Shown here: piece by piece, positions 7,885-16,931 of the stretch | How positions within the stretch are numbered: position 1 is the stretch's first letter | Layout of the letters: each line of letters begins with the position of its first letter | From: Nocardiopsis eucommiae | GTDB taxonomy: Bacteria; Actinomycetota; Actinomycetes; Streptosporangiales; Streptosporangiaceae | Assembly (NCBI GenBank): GCA_018388625.1 | Contig: CP074402.1 | Coordinates: 3,224,001-3,288,000, forward strand | Length of the DNA: 64,000 nucleotides | Reading direction: 5' to 3' | Program-made: the position numbers and the translations under genes | The notes under the pieces: generated by a model | What the model was told of the DNA's origin: nothing | The model's input: the letters and a program-made list of their open reading frames with translations, nothing else | The model's database searches: none

Positions 7885-9774
7885 TCACCCTGTCACTTTC
7901 CCGCCCTGTCGGAGCAGGTGGAGGCGGGTGGCCACGGTCACCCGGAACAGGGAGTCGGCGGACCGCCAGTCCTCGCCCAGGAGCGAGGTCACCCGCTCCA
8001 GCCGCTGTTTGACCGTGTTGGGGTGGACGTACAGGGCGCGCGCGGCACGGGTCACGCTCCCGCCGTTTCCGGCGAGGGCGGTGATGGTTCCGGTGAGGTC
8101 GGAGTGGTGCCGGGCGTCCCAGGCGACGACGGGTCCGATCACGCGGTCCACGAAGGAGAGCGCACGACCACCGTCGGTGCCGAACATCGCCAGGTAGGGC
8201 GCGTAGTCGTCCACCTCGAAGGCCCCACGGCGCACGCCCAGCGCGGGCAGGAACGCCGCGCACTCCCAAACCTCGGTGAGGACGGCGGGCAGGTCGGCGA
8301 GGGAGCCGACGGCGGAGCCCACCGCCAGCACGGGCGCCTCCGTGGCCGCCCCGACACGCTGGGCGACCTGTTCGGCGGCGGCGGTCGGGTCCCGGCCGGG
8401 GACGAGCACGCTCACGCCCTCCCCTGGGCCGCGGCCATCCACCCCTCGTGGACGGCCAGGGACCGGTGCGTCGCGTGCCGGTGGCGGTCGGGGACGGGGA
8501 CGACGACCACGGTCCAGGGCTGGTCCAGGACGATGCCGCGCGCCGAGGCCCGTCGTCGGAGGGTGTCGGTGTCCGCGGCACCGGAGAACAGGTCGAGGGC
8601 GAGCTCCCCGCGCACCCGTTCCTCCGCGTGGGTGACCGCCTCGCTCTGCATGGTGAGGAGGGCGAGGATCTGCCCGGACCGTTCGATGGTGCGGCGCTCG
8701 ACGTCGCTCAGAGGTGCGTCGCCGGCCCCCACGAGCAGCACCCCCAGGAGTTCGGCCCCGGCGGAGACGGCGACCACCACGTCCGGGCCCGGGCCCTCCA
8801 CCGAGGCGCAGTGTCCGGACTCGCGGCTGCGGGCGAGGGCCCTCGCGACCGCCGGGGCGAGTCGCCCGCCCGGCCACCACGCGTCCGCCGCCTCCGAGGT
8901 GCGGGTGACCGTGCGGTGGTCCCGGTCCGCGACCGCGACGGGACGTCCCAGGGATTCGGCCAGCGTGAGGGCCACCTCGTGTGGTCCGTGCCCGGACAGG
9001 ACCAGCGCGGTCAGCCGCTCGTGCACACGGGCGGCGGCGGCCATCGCCTCGGAGTGGCGTTCGGCCCGGTCCGCCGCCTCCGTGGCGGCGGCGAACAGGC
9101 GTGCCGTGTGCAGGATGACCGCCGCCTGGTCGGCGAAGGCCGACAGCAGGGCGATCTCCTCACGGGCGAAGGGACGGGAGGCGCGGTCGGCGGCGAAGAG
9201 GACCCCGAGGATCTCGCCGTTGGCGGACATCGGCACCCCGACGAGGGAGCGCAGCTGTTCCTCCGCGATGGCGGCGTCGATCCCCGGATCGCGGTCGAAG
9301 TCGTCCCGCACGCCGTAGTCGGAGGTCCACTGGGGGTGTTGGTGCGCACCACGCGGCTGGCGATCCCGGCTCCGGCCGGGACCCGCAGGCCCGGGAAGCG
9401 CGGGGAGACGGTCCCCGGCTGGCGCGCACGAAGAGCTCGTCGGTCTCCCTGTCGTGGACGGACAGGTAGGTGACGTCCGTTCCGACGAGGTCGTGCGCGC
9501 GGTCGACCAGCCGCCTGAGCAGCGGTTCCACGTCCCGCACCTCGACGAGGTCGCGTGTGCTGGCGATCAGCGCGGAGAGTTCGCCCTCGCGCCGCCGCAG
9601 GCGCGCCAGGCGCGAGGACAGGCTCCTGACCCGCTCGACCAGTGCGCCGTCCACGGGCCCCAGGAGGGCGGTGACGTCGTCCGTGGACGGGTGCGTTCCC
9701 TCCTCCAACCGGACCAGCAGATCCGCGAGCGCGCGCTGGCTGCTCGCGTCGAAACGCGGGAGACCTTCTTCCAT
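7885..9774 (-). CDS. GAF-domain transcriptional regulator with PucR-type C-terminal HTH (three bases lost)
   Basis: A roughly 630-residue regulator once three missing bases are restored (runs at 9413-9416, 9332-9336 and 8421-8424). From the ATG at 9774: an N-terminal helical region with LARLRRREGELSALIASTRD, a GAF domain (LVGTDVTYLSVHD through SLVGVPMSANGEILGVLFAAD, about residues 90-220), a second sensor-like region, and a C-terminal PucR/CdaR-type helix-turn-helix with GNGGSVTRAARALYVHPNTV followed by KQRLERVTSLLGEDW. The gene lies 121 bases upstream of the HMG-CoA reductase on the same strand and is probably its regulator or first operon member. The ligand is unknown. All three breaks sit in G/C runs and the flanking segments stay collinear with the family. 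Confidence 0.82.
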
Positions 9775-9851
9775 CGCACCAGTGTCACATCCTCGCTGGT
9801 GAGACGGTACGGGCGACCCCGCGTCCCCGGCGGTGACAGGGGGCGCACGGC

Positions 9852-10399
9852 TCAGAGCCCGGCGTCGGCTCCCTCGGTCTCCGCGCCCGTGCGGGCGCGG
9901 TGGCGGCGGACGGCGTCGCGGTTGCCGCAGGCGGGGGAACAGTACCGTTGCCTCCCGTTGCGGGAGAAGTCGGCGTACACGTGCGCGCAGCCTCCGGCCG
10001 CGCAGCGGCCGAGGCGGTGCATACCGCGACCGGTCAGGTGCAGGGCGGTGCCGACGGCGATGAGGGAGGCGATCTGCCGGTGGGCGGGCAGGTCGTCGGG
10101 GCGGTAGTGCAGATGCCAGCCGGTGCCCGCGTGGTCGGTGAGCCTCGGCGGACCCGAGTACTCGGTGAGGAGGGCGTTGAGGCGTTCGGCCCGGGCGGGC
10201 GGGTCCGCGCTGTCCACGACCGCGGCCCACCCGGTCAGGAAGGCGCGGACCTCGGAGAGGTCGTGCTCCCCACCGGGCGTTCCAGGAGGAAGCCCACCTC
10301 GGCACAGCGCCGTTCCAGGTCCGCGGTGTCGGAGCAGGGTCGGTTGGCCAGGTCCACGGCCAGGGAGAGCGGCCCCTGTCCGTAAGGGTTGAGATGCAT
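9852..10399 (-). CDS. CGNR zinc-finger putative regulator (one base lost)
   Basis: About 182 residues after restoring one C in the run 10268-10271. The N-terminal part (PLSLAVDLANRP) matches the stress-response domain found before CGNR fingers, and the C-terminus holds the zinc finger: CAAGGCAHVYAD followed by RQRYCSPACGNRDAVRRHR, with four cysteines and the CGNR tetrapeptide. Such proteins are presumed DNA-binding regulators. The start at 10399 is the only ATG giving the conserved LAVDLANR opening. It is divergent from the 52-residue protein at 10426, leaving only 26 bases between the start codons. Confidence 0.85.
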
Positions 10400-10425
10400 A
10401 ATGCCATTACACCAGACTGGGTGCC

Positions 10426-10584
10426 ATGACCGAGCACGAACACCTCTGGACCACCGACTCCTCCCATCCGACCAGTGAGGGCATGGTCGTCTACCAGCGG
10501 TGCCACTGCGGAGAGCACCGCGTGGCCCTGACCCCACCGGTCCTCCAGGCGCACACGACCGCCCCCGAGCGGCACGGCCGCTGA
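10426..10584 (+). CDS. Small conserved protein of 52 residues, CxC motif
   Basis: A short protein starting MTEHEHLWTTDSSHPTSEG and containing VVYQRCHCGEHRV. The His-Cys-rich CHCGEH core suggests metal binding. Similar small proteins with a histidine-rich head and one cysteine pair occur in actinobacteria, but I know no function. CAGACT at 10413-10418 lies seven bases before the ATG and there is no Shine-Dalgarno sequence, so the message may be leaderless. Its shared promoter with the CGNR regulator hints at co-control. Confidence 0.7.
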   Translation: MTEHEHLWTTDSSHPTSEGMVVYQRCHCGEHRVALTPPVLQAHTTAPERHGR

Positions 10585-10612
10585 ACGGTCCCGCTCCCCG
10601 ATCGCCCCCTGC

Positions 10613-11190
10613 TCACGTCCGGACGCCGATCCCCCGCTCCAGGGTGCGCACGACCGCCGGAGCCACCGCGTGCCGGGGCATCTGCCCGCGCCCGGCCCGC
10701 TCCAGCCCGGTGAAGACCAGCGCCCACAGGACCTGGACCGCCCAGGCCGGATCGGCGTCCGGGTCGAAGACGCCCTCCGCCTGCCCCCTGCGCACGAGAT
10801 CCGTAAGGATCTCGGGTTCGGGGTCGGCGGCGTCGGGGGCGTCGTCGAAGACCTCGTTGGCGGTGTCACCGAAGGCGAAGACCACCCAGTCCCCCACCTC
10901 CACGTGGGCAGCGACCACGCGCCGCATGGCCTCCAGAGCCGACCCCTCCTCCACGCGCGCCTCCTCCATGACCCGCCCGATCTCCGACAGCGCCTCCTCG
11001 TAGGTCGCGGCCAGCAGCCCGTCGCGGTCGGGGAAGTAGCGGTGCAGGGTGCTGCGACCCACGCGCGCAGCCTCGGCCACCTCCGAGAGCGGGGCGTTGC
11101 GGTCATGGGCCAGGACGGTGGCGGCGGCGCGCAGGATCGCCCCCGCGTCCGGGCCCGCACCCCCGCCCTCGGGTTCTCCGTGCTCGTCAT
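10613..11190 (-). CDS. TetR-family regulator (one base lost)
   Basis: 192 residues after restoring one C in the run 11140-11144; repair turns the opening into ARTRGAILRAAATVLAHDRN, the normal start of a TetR helix-turn-helix domain, which continues PLSEVAEAARVGRSTLHRYF. The remaining residues form the ligand domain with AVQVLWALVFTGLERAGRG. The ATG at 11190 (MTSTENPRAG) is the only start upstream of the break. It is divergent from an NmrA-type oxidoreductase, and the palindrome at 11238-11257 lies between them, so it is probably a repressor of that gene and of itself. Confidence 0.88.
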
Positions 11191-11237
11191 GGCGCCAACC
11201 TACCGCGTGCTCCAAAAAGGGACCTTGAACCCTCTTT

Positions 11238-11257
11238 ATGGGACTCTCATGTCCCAT
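11238..11257. promoter_or_regulatory. TetR-type operator palindrome
   Basis: ATGGGACTCTCATGTCCCAT has perfect seven-base arms (ATGGGAC/GTCCCAT) around six bases. It lies in the 113-base gap between the TetR gene start (11190) and the oxidoreductase start (11304), where one bound dimer could block both promoters. Confidence 0.7.
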
Positions 11258-11303
11258 TATGATCGACGGTGACCCCATCGACTCATGGAGAGGAACCCGC
11301 GCC

Positions 11304-12160
11304 ATGCGCGTACTGGTGACCGGAGCCAGCGGAACCGTCGGCTCGCTGGTGGTCCGGAGACTCCTCGATCGCGGCGCCGCCGTCCGCGCGCTCAGCCGCG
11401 ACCCCGCCCGCCGGATCTTCCCCAAGGGCGTCGACCCCGTCGAGGGCGACCTGGAACGTCCCGCGACCCTGGACGGCGTCTTCGACGACGTGGACGCGGT
11501 CCTGCTCTACCCGCACCCCGAGACCGCCGAGGAGGTCGTCGACCGCATCCGTCGGTCCGGGGTACGCAGGATCGTCCTGATGTCCTCGGCCTCGGTCCGG
11601 ACCGACCCCGACGCCGAGCACGACTTCGGCCACCTGCACCACCGCCCCGTGGAGGAGGCGGTGGAGCGTTCCGGTCGGAGTGGACCCACCTGCGCGGGGG
11701 CGAGTTCATGGTGAACGACCTCGACTCCCTCCCCGACTCGATCCGGGCCGAGGGGGTGGTCCGGGCTCCCCGGGGAGACGAGCCCGGGGCGCCCGTGCAC
11801 GAGGCGGACATGGCGGACGTGGCGACGGTCGCGCTGCTGGAGGACGGCCACCACGGACGGGCATACGAGATCACCGGCCCCGAACCGATCACCCCGGCCG
11901 AACGCGCCGCCGTGATCGCCGGGGCGCTGGGACGGGAGATCACGTTCGTGGCGCTGACCCTGGCCGAGGCACGCGACCTGTGGCTCGCCCAGGGCGTCCC
12001 ACCGGAGATCTGCGACTGGCTGCTGTGGGAGTCGGATCCCGGCGAGGAGGACGCGGCCGCCCCCGACGATTGTGTGTCACCGGACTACGAACGGGTCATG
12101 GGCCGTCCCGGGCGCACCTACGCCCGGTGGGTCGACGACCACCTCGACGCCTTCCGGTAG
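11304..12160 (+). CDS. NmrA-type NAD(P)-binding oxidoreductase or sensor (one base lost)
   Basis: Rossmann-fold atypical short-chain dehydrogenase of about 285 residues. [20 protein letters not shown] at the start carries the TGxxGxxG dinucleotide-binding loop, and [10 protein letters not shown] marks the middle strand. A base is missing near 11676-11680; after repair EEAVERSG runs into [15 protein letters not shown], the usual NmrA segment before the substrate pocket. The ATG at 11304 follows a GAGAGGAA ribosome site. The protein is probably an NAD(P)H-dependent quinone or aldehyde reductase, or a redox sensor, induced when the divergent TetR is released. Substrate unknown. Confidence 0.85.
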
Positions 12161-12318
12161 CCCCCGGTCCGGGCCCCGGACGCCTTGCGTGCCCCCGCGC
12201 CACCTGGAATCCTGCGGACCCCGGCCGGGGCGACACGGGCGGCGGACACGGGTCGCGCCCCCGCCGACCTGGCACCATGGCACGAACCCGGCCGTCGTGC
12301 CGCAGTGGAAGGAAGACA

Positions 12319-13194
12319 GTGACCGACGCACACACCACTCCCCCGTCGCAGAACAGGCGGGCACCCTCCTCCTCGGAGGGGACCTGCCCGTCCACCGCCT
12401 GGGCTTCGGAGCCATGCGGATCGTCGGTGAGGGTGTGGGGGCCGCCCCGCGACCGGGACGGCGCCCTGGCGGTCCTGCGCAGGACCGCCGAGCTCGGGGT
12501 GAACTTCATCGACACCGCCGACTCCTACGGCCCCCAGATCAGTGAACAGCTGATCCGCGAGACGCTCTACCCGTACGCGGACGACCTGGTGATCGGCACC
12601 AAGGCCGGATTCGTGCGCACCGGCCCCGCCGAGTGGCACCGGCTGGGACGCCCGGAGTACCTGCGGCAGCAGGTGGAGCTGAGCCTGCGCAACCTGGGGG
12701 TGGAGCGCATCGACCTGATGCAGCTGCACCGGATCGACCCCGAGGTGCCGCTGGCCGACCAGCTCGGCGTGCTCACCGACCTCCAGACGGAGGGCAAGGT
12801 CCGGCACATCGGACTGAGCGAAGTGAGCGTGGACGAACTGTCGGCGGCCCGCGCGATCGCCCCGATCGCCTCGGTGCAGAACCAGTACGCGCCGTCCTTC
12901 CGCCAGTCCGAGGACGTCCTGGAGCAGTGCGAGAAGGACGGGATCGCGTTCCTGCCGTGGGCGCCGGTCGGCCGGGGCGAGATGGCGGCGACCGACTCCC
13001 CGCTGGCCGGGATCGCCGCCCAGCACCGGGTGAGCCCGGTACAGCTCGCGCTGTCCTGGCTGCTGCACCGCTCCCCCGTGATGCTGCCGATCCCGGGCAC
13101 CTCACGGGTGTCCCACCTGGAGGAGAACACGGAGGCGGCCACGGTGCGGCTCTCTGAGGAGGAGGTCGAGCGGATCAGTCAGCTCCTGTCCTGA
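12319..13194 (+). CDS. Aldo/keto reductase (internally frameshifted but open)
   Basis: Cytoplasmic NADPH-dependent oxidoreductase of the aldo/keto reductase superfamily. GTG 12319 follows GGAAGGAAG. Catalytic landmarks: [13 protein letters not shown] (Asp and Tyr), the catalytic lysine in VIGTKAGF, the histidine in [12 protein letters not shown], and [18 protein letters not shown] for the cofactor phosphate. Between about 12350 and 12440 the frame reads nonsense: one C is lost in the run near 12349 and two bases near 12432. The true segment, visible in another frame, reads [20 protein letters not shown] and then [10 protein letters not shown] before [11 protein letters not shown]. Because three bases are missing in total, the frame stays open and a gene caller would report a wrong N-terminus of about 30 residues. 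Expected length 292. Confidence 0.88.
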   Translation: MTDAHTTPPSQNRRAPSSSEGTCPSTAWASEPCGSSVRVWGPPRDRDGALAVLRRTAELGVNFIDTADSYGPQISEQLIRETLYPYADDLVIGTKAGFVRTGPAEWHRLGRPEYLRQQVELSLRNLGVERIDLMQLHRIDPEVPLADQLGVLTDLQTEGKVRHIGLSEVSVDELSAARAIAPIASVQNQYAPSFRQSEDVLEQCEKDGIAFLPWAPVGRGEMAATDSPLAGIAAQHRVSPVQLALSWLLHRSPVMLPIPGTSRVSHLEENTEAATVRLSEEEVERISQLLS

Positions 13195-13203
13195 CCCGAA
13201 CAC

Positions 13204-13244
13204 GGGCGCGGCCCGGCGGAGGAACCCTCCGACGGGCCGCGCCC
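13204..13244. terminator. Terminator after aldo/keto reductase and GNAT gene
   Basis: GGGCGCGGCCCG and CGGAGG pair with CCTCCG and CGGGCCGCGCCC, broken only by one G-A mismatch, with a three-base loop. It sits between converging genes. Confidence 0.8.
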
Positions 13245-13284
13245 GCGCGGCCGTCCGTTCACACGGAGGCCGTGCCGTCCCGGA

Positions 13285-13806
13285 TCAACCGGGACGCATG
13301 CGGAACACCTGCAGGCGCATGTCGTAGTACTTCTCGGTCTCACCGACCCATTCCATCCCGAGCCTGCGAGCCACGGCGATCGCCCGCTCGTTGTGGGGGC
13401 GCGCGACCGCGAACACCTCCTCGATCCCCTGACTGAACGCCCAGCCGATGATGGCCCGGCTCGCCTCGGTCGCGTAGCCCCGGCCCCACACGTCCGGACG
13501 CAGCACCCAGGAGAGCTCGAAGTCCTCCTCGAACGGCGGGAGGAGTTTCAGGGACAGCCCTCCCACCAGTTGTCCGTCCTTCTGGTCCACGATCGCCCAG
13601 CGCCCGGCGGGTGGGATGAGGTTCGGTCCCGCCTCGATCCACGCGTGGAGCACCGAGCGCATCGCGCTGATGTCGGTCACCGGGTGCCACTCCGGTGTCA
13701 GCCAGTGCGCGACCTCCTCGGCCCCGTAGATCTGGAGGGCCGCGTCGGCATCGCCCAGCTCCCACTCCCTGATCAGGAGTCTTTCGGTTGGCAGCTCAAG
13801 GCTCAT
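13285..13806 (-). CDS. GNAT-family N-acetyltransferase (RimJ/RimL type)
   Basis: 173 residues starting MSLELPTERLLIREW, the usual opening of RimJ/RimL-like acetyltransferases that modify N-terminal amines or small molecules with acetyl-CoA. The acetyl-CoA loop appears as VLRPDVWGRGYATEAS, followed by AIIGWAFSQGIEEVFAVARP and NERAIAVARRLGMEWVG. The start at 13806 gives the family N-terminus. Substrate unknown. It is alone on its strand, with a terminator behind it and the glycosidase gene divergent. Confidence 0.9.
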   Translation of the reverse strand: MSLELPTERLLIREWELGDADAALQIYGAEEVAHWLTPEWHPVTDISAMRSVLHAWIEAGPNLIPPAGRWAIVDQKDGQLVGGLSLKLLPPFEEDFELSWVLRPDVWGRGYATEASRAIIGWAFSQGIEEVFAVARPHNERAIAVARRLGMEWVGETEKYYDMRLQVFRMRPG

Positions 13807-14018
13807 ATACCAACGGTAACCCGGAAGAATCCGGCGGGACAGGGGTGCGGACCAAGAGACTGCCCCGCGCCCGGCGAACCTGGTCAGGGAGCGCGATCGG
13901 GGCCGCGGAGGAGGTCGAACACCGAAGCCTGCAAGAGCAGGACGCAAAACCTTTCGCTTCAACGACGTTTTCTTGCCATTATGTGACGTGAACTTTCCTC
14001 CGTCCCCTGGAGTCCCGC

Positions 14019-15846
14019 ATGCTCTTCACCCACGACCCCCACCACGACGGTTCCCCCGACCACGTGACCCTCGACGGGGACCGGGCGCGCCTCCGGGTCC
14101 GGGTGCCCGGCGGCGCCGACTCCGTGTACGCGTACGTGGTGGAGGACGGCGAGGCGGGCCTGGTCGAGGGGTGTTGGAGAGTTCCGCGAACGGGGTGAGC
14201 TGGTTCGTGGTGGAGATCCCCCTCCTGCCCGTGGCGACCCCCTACCGTTTCGCGATCGTGCGCGACCGCCGCTACACCTGGCTCAACCAGGAGGGCGCGC
14301 ACGACCACGAGGTCACCGACGACGCCGACTTCCGGCTGGTGAACGCGCCGCGCCCGCCCTCCTGGGTCCCGGGGACCACCGTCTACCAGATCTTCCCCGA
14401 CCGCTTCGCGCGCGACGAGGACTCCTTGGAACCCCTCACCGAGCACCCGGACTGGGCGGTCCCGCGCGCCTGGGACGACGAACCCTCGGGGTTCGGACCG
14501 GCCGCGCCCGGCGAGTACTACGGCGGCACCCTGGAGGGGGTCCGCCGCCATCTGGACCACCTGGCCGAGCTCGGAGCCCGGGTGGTCTACCTGACCCCGT
14601 TCTTCCCCGCCCGCTCCACCCACCGCTACGACGCCTCCAGCTTCGACCGGGTGGATCCGCTGCTCGGCGGCGAGGAGGCGCTGCTCGCCCTGGTCCGCGA
14701 GGCGCACGCGCGCGGCATGAGGGTGATGGGCGACCTCACCACCAACCACACCGGTGACGAGCACGAGTGGTTCCTGACCGCCCGGTCCGACCCGGACTCG
14801 GAGGAGGCTGGGTACTACTACTTCGAGGAGCACCCCGACTCCTACGTGAGCTGGCTGGGCGTGCGGTCCCTGCCCAAGCTCGACTACTCCTCGACCGCTC
14901 TGCGCGAGCGTGTCTACGGCGCCGACGACTCGGTCCTGGTGGACCGGCTGGGTGGGGAGGAGGGGCTGGACGGCTGGCGGATCGACGTGGCCAACATGAC
15001 CGGGCGCCTGGGGAGCCAGGACGTCAACCACGAGGTGTCCGGCGAGATCGCCGCGCGGATGCGTGAGGCCGCCCCACAGGCCTGGCTGCTGGCCGAGCAC
15101 TTCTACGACGCCGGGCCCGACACCCGCCACGACGGATGGCACGGGGTGATGAACTACGCCGGTTTCACGCGGCCGGTGTGGGCCTGGCTGAACACCGGCC
15201 CGGAGGGGTCCGGTACGCGGCCACGCACACGTCGGCGCCGCTGCCCAGCAGCGGTGCGGTCGAGGCGGTGCGGGCGATGCGCGCCACCAACGCGGGGCTC
15301 CCCTGGCGGGTGCGCACCCACAGCGTCAACGCGCTGAGCACCCACGACTCCGCCCGGTTCCGCACCGTGGTGGGCGACCCGCTCCGCCAGGCGGTCGGCG
15401 TGGCCGCGCAGGCGGCGCTGCCGGGTGTCCCGTTCGTCTTCGCGGGGGACGAGATCGGGCTTGAGGGGCGCGACGGTGAGAACTCCCGCCGCACGATGCC
15501 CTGGCACCGTCCCCAGGACTGGGACCAGAGGGTGCTGGACTCCCACCGCCGTCTGCTCGCCCTGCACCGGGACCTGCCCGCGCTCCAGGAGGGCGGACTC
15601 CGCTGGCTCGACGCGGGCGAGCACCACATGACGTTCCTGCGGACGCTGGGCGACCAGGTGGTGCTGGTGCACCTGACCGACGGGCCGCACGGGGAACGGG
15701 TCGCGGCCACGGGCGACCTGGACGCCACGGGATGGGAGGTCGTGGAGAGCGACGGCGCGGTGCGGGTGCGGCTGGACGGCGTGGTGGCGTTGTCCGCCGA
15801 CGGTCCCGGCTACCTGTTCGCGGTCGGCACCCGTTCGGAGGGCTGA
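14019..15846 (+). CDS. GH13 alpha-glucan hydrolase (maltodextrin glucosidase/neopullulanase type; two bases lost)
   Basis: Intracellular glycoside hydrolase family 13 enzyme, 609 residues after repair. An N-terminal carbohydrate-binding-like domain (MLFTHDPHHDGSPDHVTLDG) precedes the barrel. The GH13 regions are clear: DLTTNH (I), GWRIDVANM with the nucleophile Asp (II), LLAEHFYD with the acid/base Glu (III), and LSTHDSARF (IV). There is no signal peptide. One G is missing near 14168, so that EGVLESSANGVSWF is restored, and another near 15206, restoring GPEGVRYAATHTSAPLPSSG. The start ATG 14019 was chosen because the N-domain runs unbroken from it. It likely degrades maltodextrins or cyclodextrins; no sugar transporter is adjacent, and the exact specificity is open. 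Confidence 0.9.
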
Positions 15847-15852
15847 CTCCTC

Positions 15853-15884
15853 CGGTCCGGGGTGACCGTCCCCCGCCCGGACCG
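15853..15884. terminator. Possible terminator between GH13 and thioesterase genes
   Basis: CGGTCCGGG pairs with CCCGGACCG around a 14-base loop in the 57-base gap between converging genes. Confidence 0.5.
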
Positions 15885-15903
15885 CCGGGCCGCGGGCCGG
15901 TCC

Positions 15904-16649
15904 TCACCTCAGGAGGGGCTCCACGTCCTGGGTGATGCGGGTGACCACGTCCACGGTCCGACCGGTGAAGTAGAAGTGGTCGCCGGGCAGGGTGTGGTGC
16001 GCGAAGCCACCCTCGACGTGGTCGGACCAGCCCGCGAGGCGTTCGGGGGTCATCCCCTGGTCTCGCGCGCCGCCGAAGACCGAGAGCGGGACCCTCAGGG
16101 GCGGGGTCCGCGGGTCGGGGCTCCAGGTGTCCACCAGTTGCAGGTCGGCGCGGACCAGGGGTTCGACGAAGGACCACAGGTCGGGGTCGTCCAGGGCGCG
16201 CCGGGGGTGCCGCCCATGCGGGCGATGGTCTCGCGCAGACGGTCGGCGGAGACCAGGTGGCGGGGCGCGGCGCGTTCGGGTCCGGGAGCGGGGCTCCAGG
16301 CGGAGGCTCCGAGCCAGACCGGCGGCGTCCCGGCGGACGTCAGGCGGAGGGTGAGTTCGTAGGCGACCAGCGCGCCCATGCTGTGCCCGAAGAGGCCGAA
16401 GGGCCGGTCGAGTTCGGGGCAGATCACCTCGTGCATGCGCTCGGCCAGGGCGTCGGCGTCGCGCAGGGGCGGCTCGTGGGCGCTGCGCACGCGTCCGGGC
16501 GCGTCCAGGAGGCAGATCTCCCAGTCCTCGGGGAAGTGCCGGACCCAGCCCCGGTAGCCCAGGTGGGAGCCGCCCGCGTGGTGGAGGACGAAGAGCCGGA
16601 ACCGGCTGTGGGGGACGGGTCTGAGCCGGTTCAGGGCGCCCTCGTGCAC
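15904..16649 (-). CDS. Type II thioesterase, alpha/beta hydrolase (one base lost)
   Basis: Stand-alone thioesterase II (RifR/GrsT type), which releases stalled or wrong acyl groups from carrier proteins in non-ribosomal peptide or polyketide assembly. 248 residues after restoring one C near 16202, which gives RMGGTP followed by DDPDLWSFVEPLV. Visible motifs: FVLHHAGGS near the start, the nucleophile elbow FGHSMGALVA with catalytic Ser, and the C-terminal GDHFYFTG with catalytic His. GTG 16649 has an excellent ribosome site (AAAGGAGGGGAGG). No assembly-line synthase is in the window, so it is an orphan; it is divergent from a penicillin-acylase-family gene and shares an operator region with it. 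Confidence 0.9.
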
Positions 16650-16666
16650 GGCCCTCCCCTCCTTTC

Positions 16667-16702
16667 TACCGATGGGTAACAACGCGAACCTACCAGTCGG
16701 TA
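16667..16702. promoter_or_regulatory. Tandem TACC-N4-GGTA operators between thioesterase and acylase genes
   Basis: Two identical-architecture palindromes, TACCGATGGGTA (16667-16678) and TACCAGTCGGTA (16691-16702), lie 24 bases apart centre to centre, and GGGTAACCC follows at 16712-16720. They start 18 bases upstream of the thioesterase start codon. The binding protein is not encoded next to them. The rest of the gap up to the acylase start at 16932 shows nothing else that I can support. Confidence 0.6.
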
Positions 16703-16931
16703 ATCGGCTTCGGGTAACCCGGTGAACCCGGACCGTTCCATCGCGTGAGCAGGGCCACACACCGACCGGTCGCCACCCCTCGCCCGTGGCGGACCCCCGC
16801 GGCTCCACGCCGTGCCCGGAGACCTTCCCGTTCCCCCACGGTGACAAAGGCCCACGCGGGGTACGAAGCTCCCGCGTCCTCGGCCCCCGTCCGACGGCGC
16901 CCGTCCCCCGCCCGCCCACTGGGAGGTTCGC

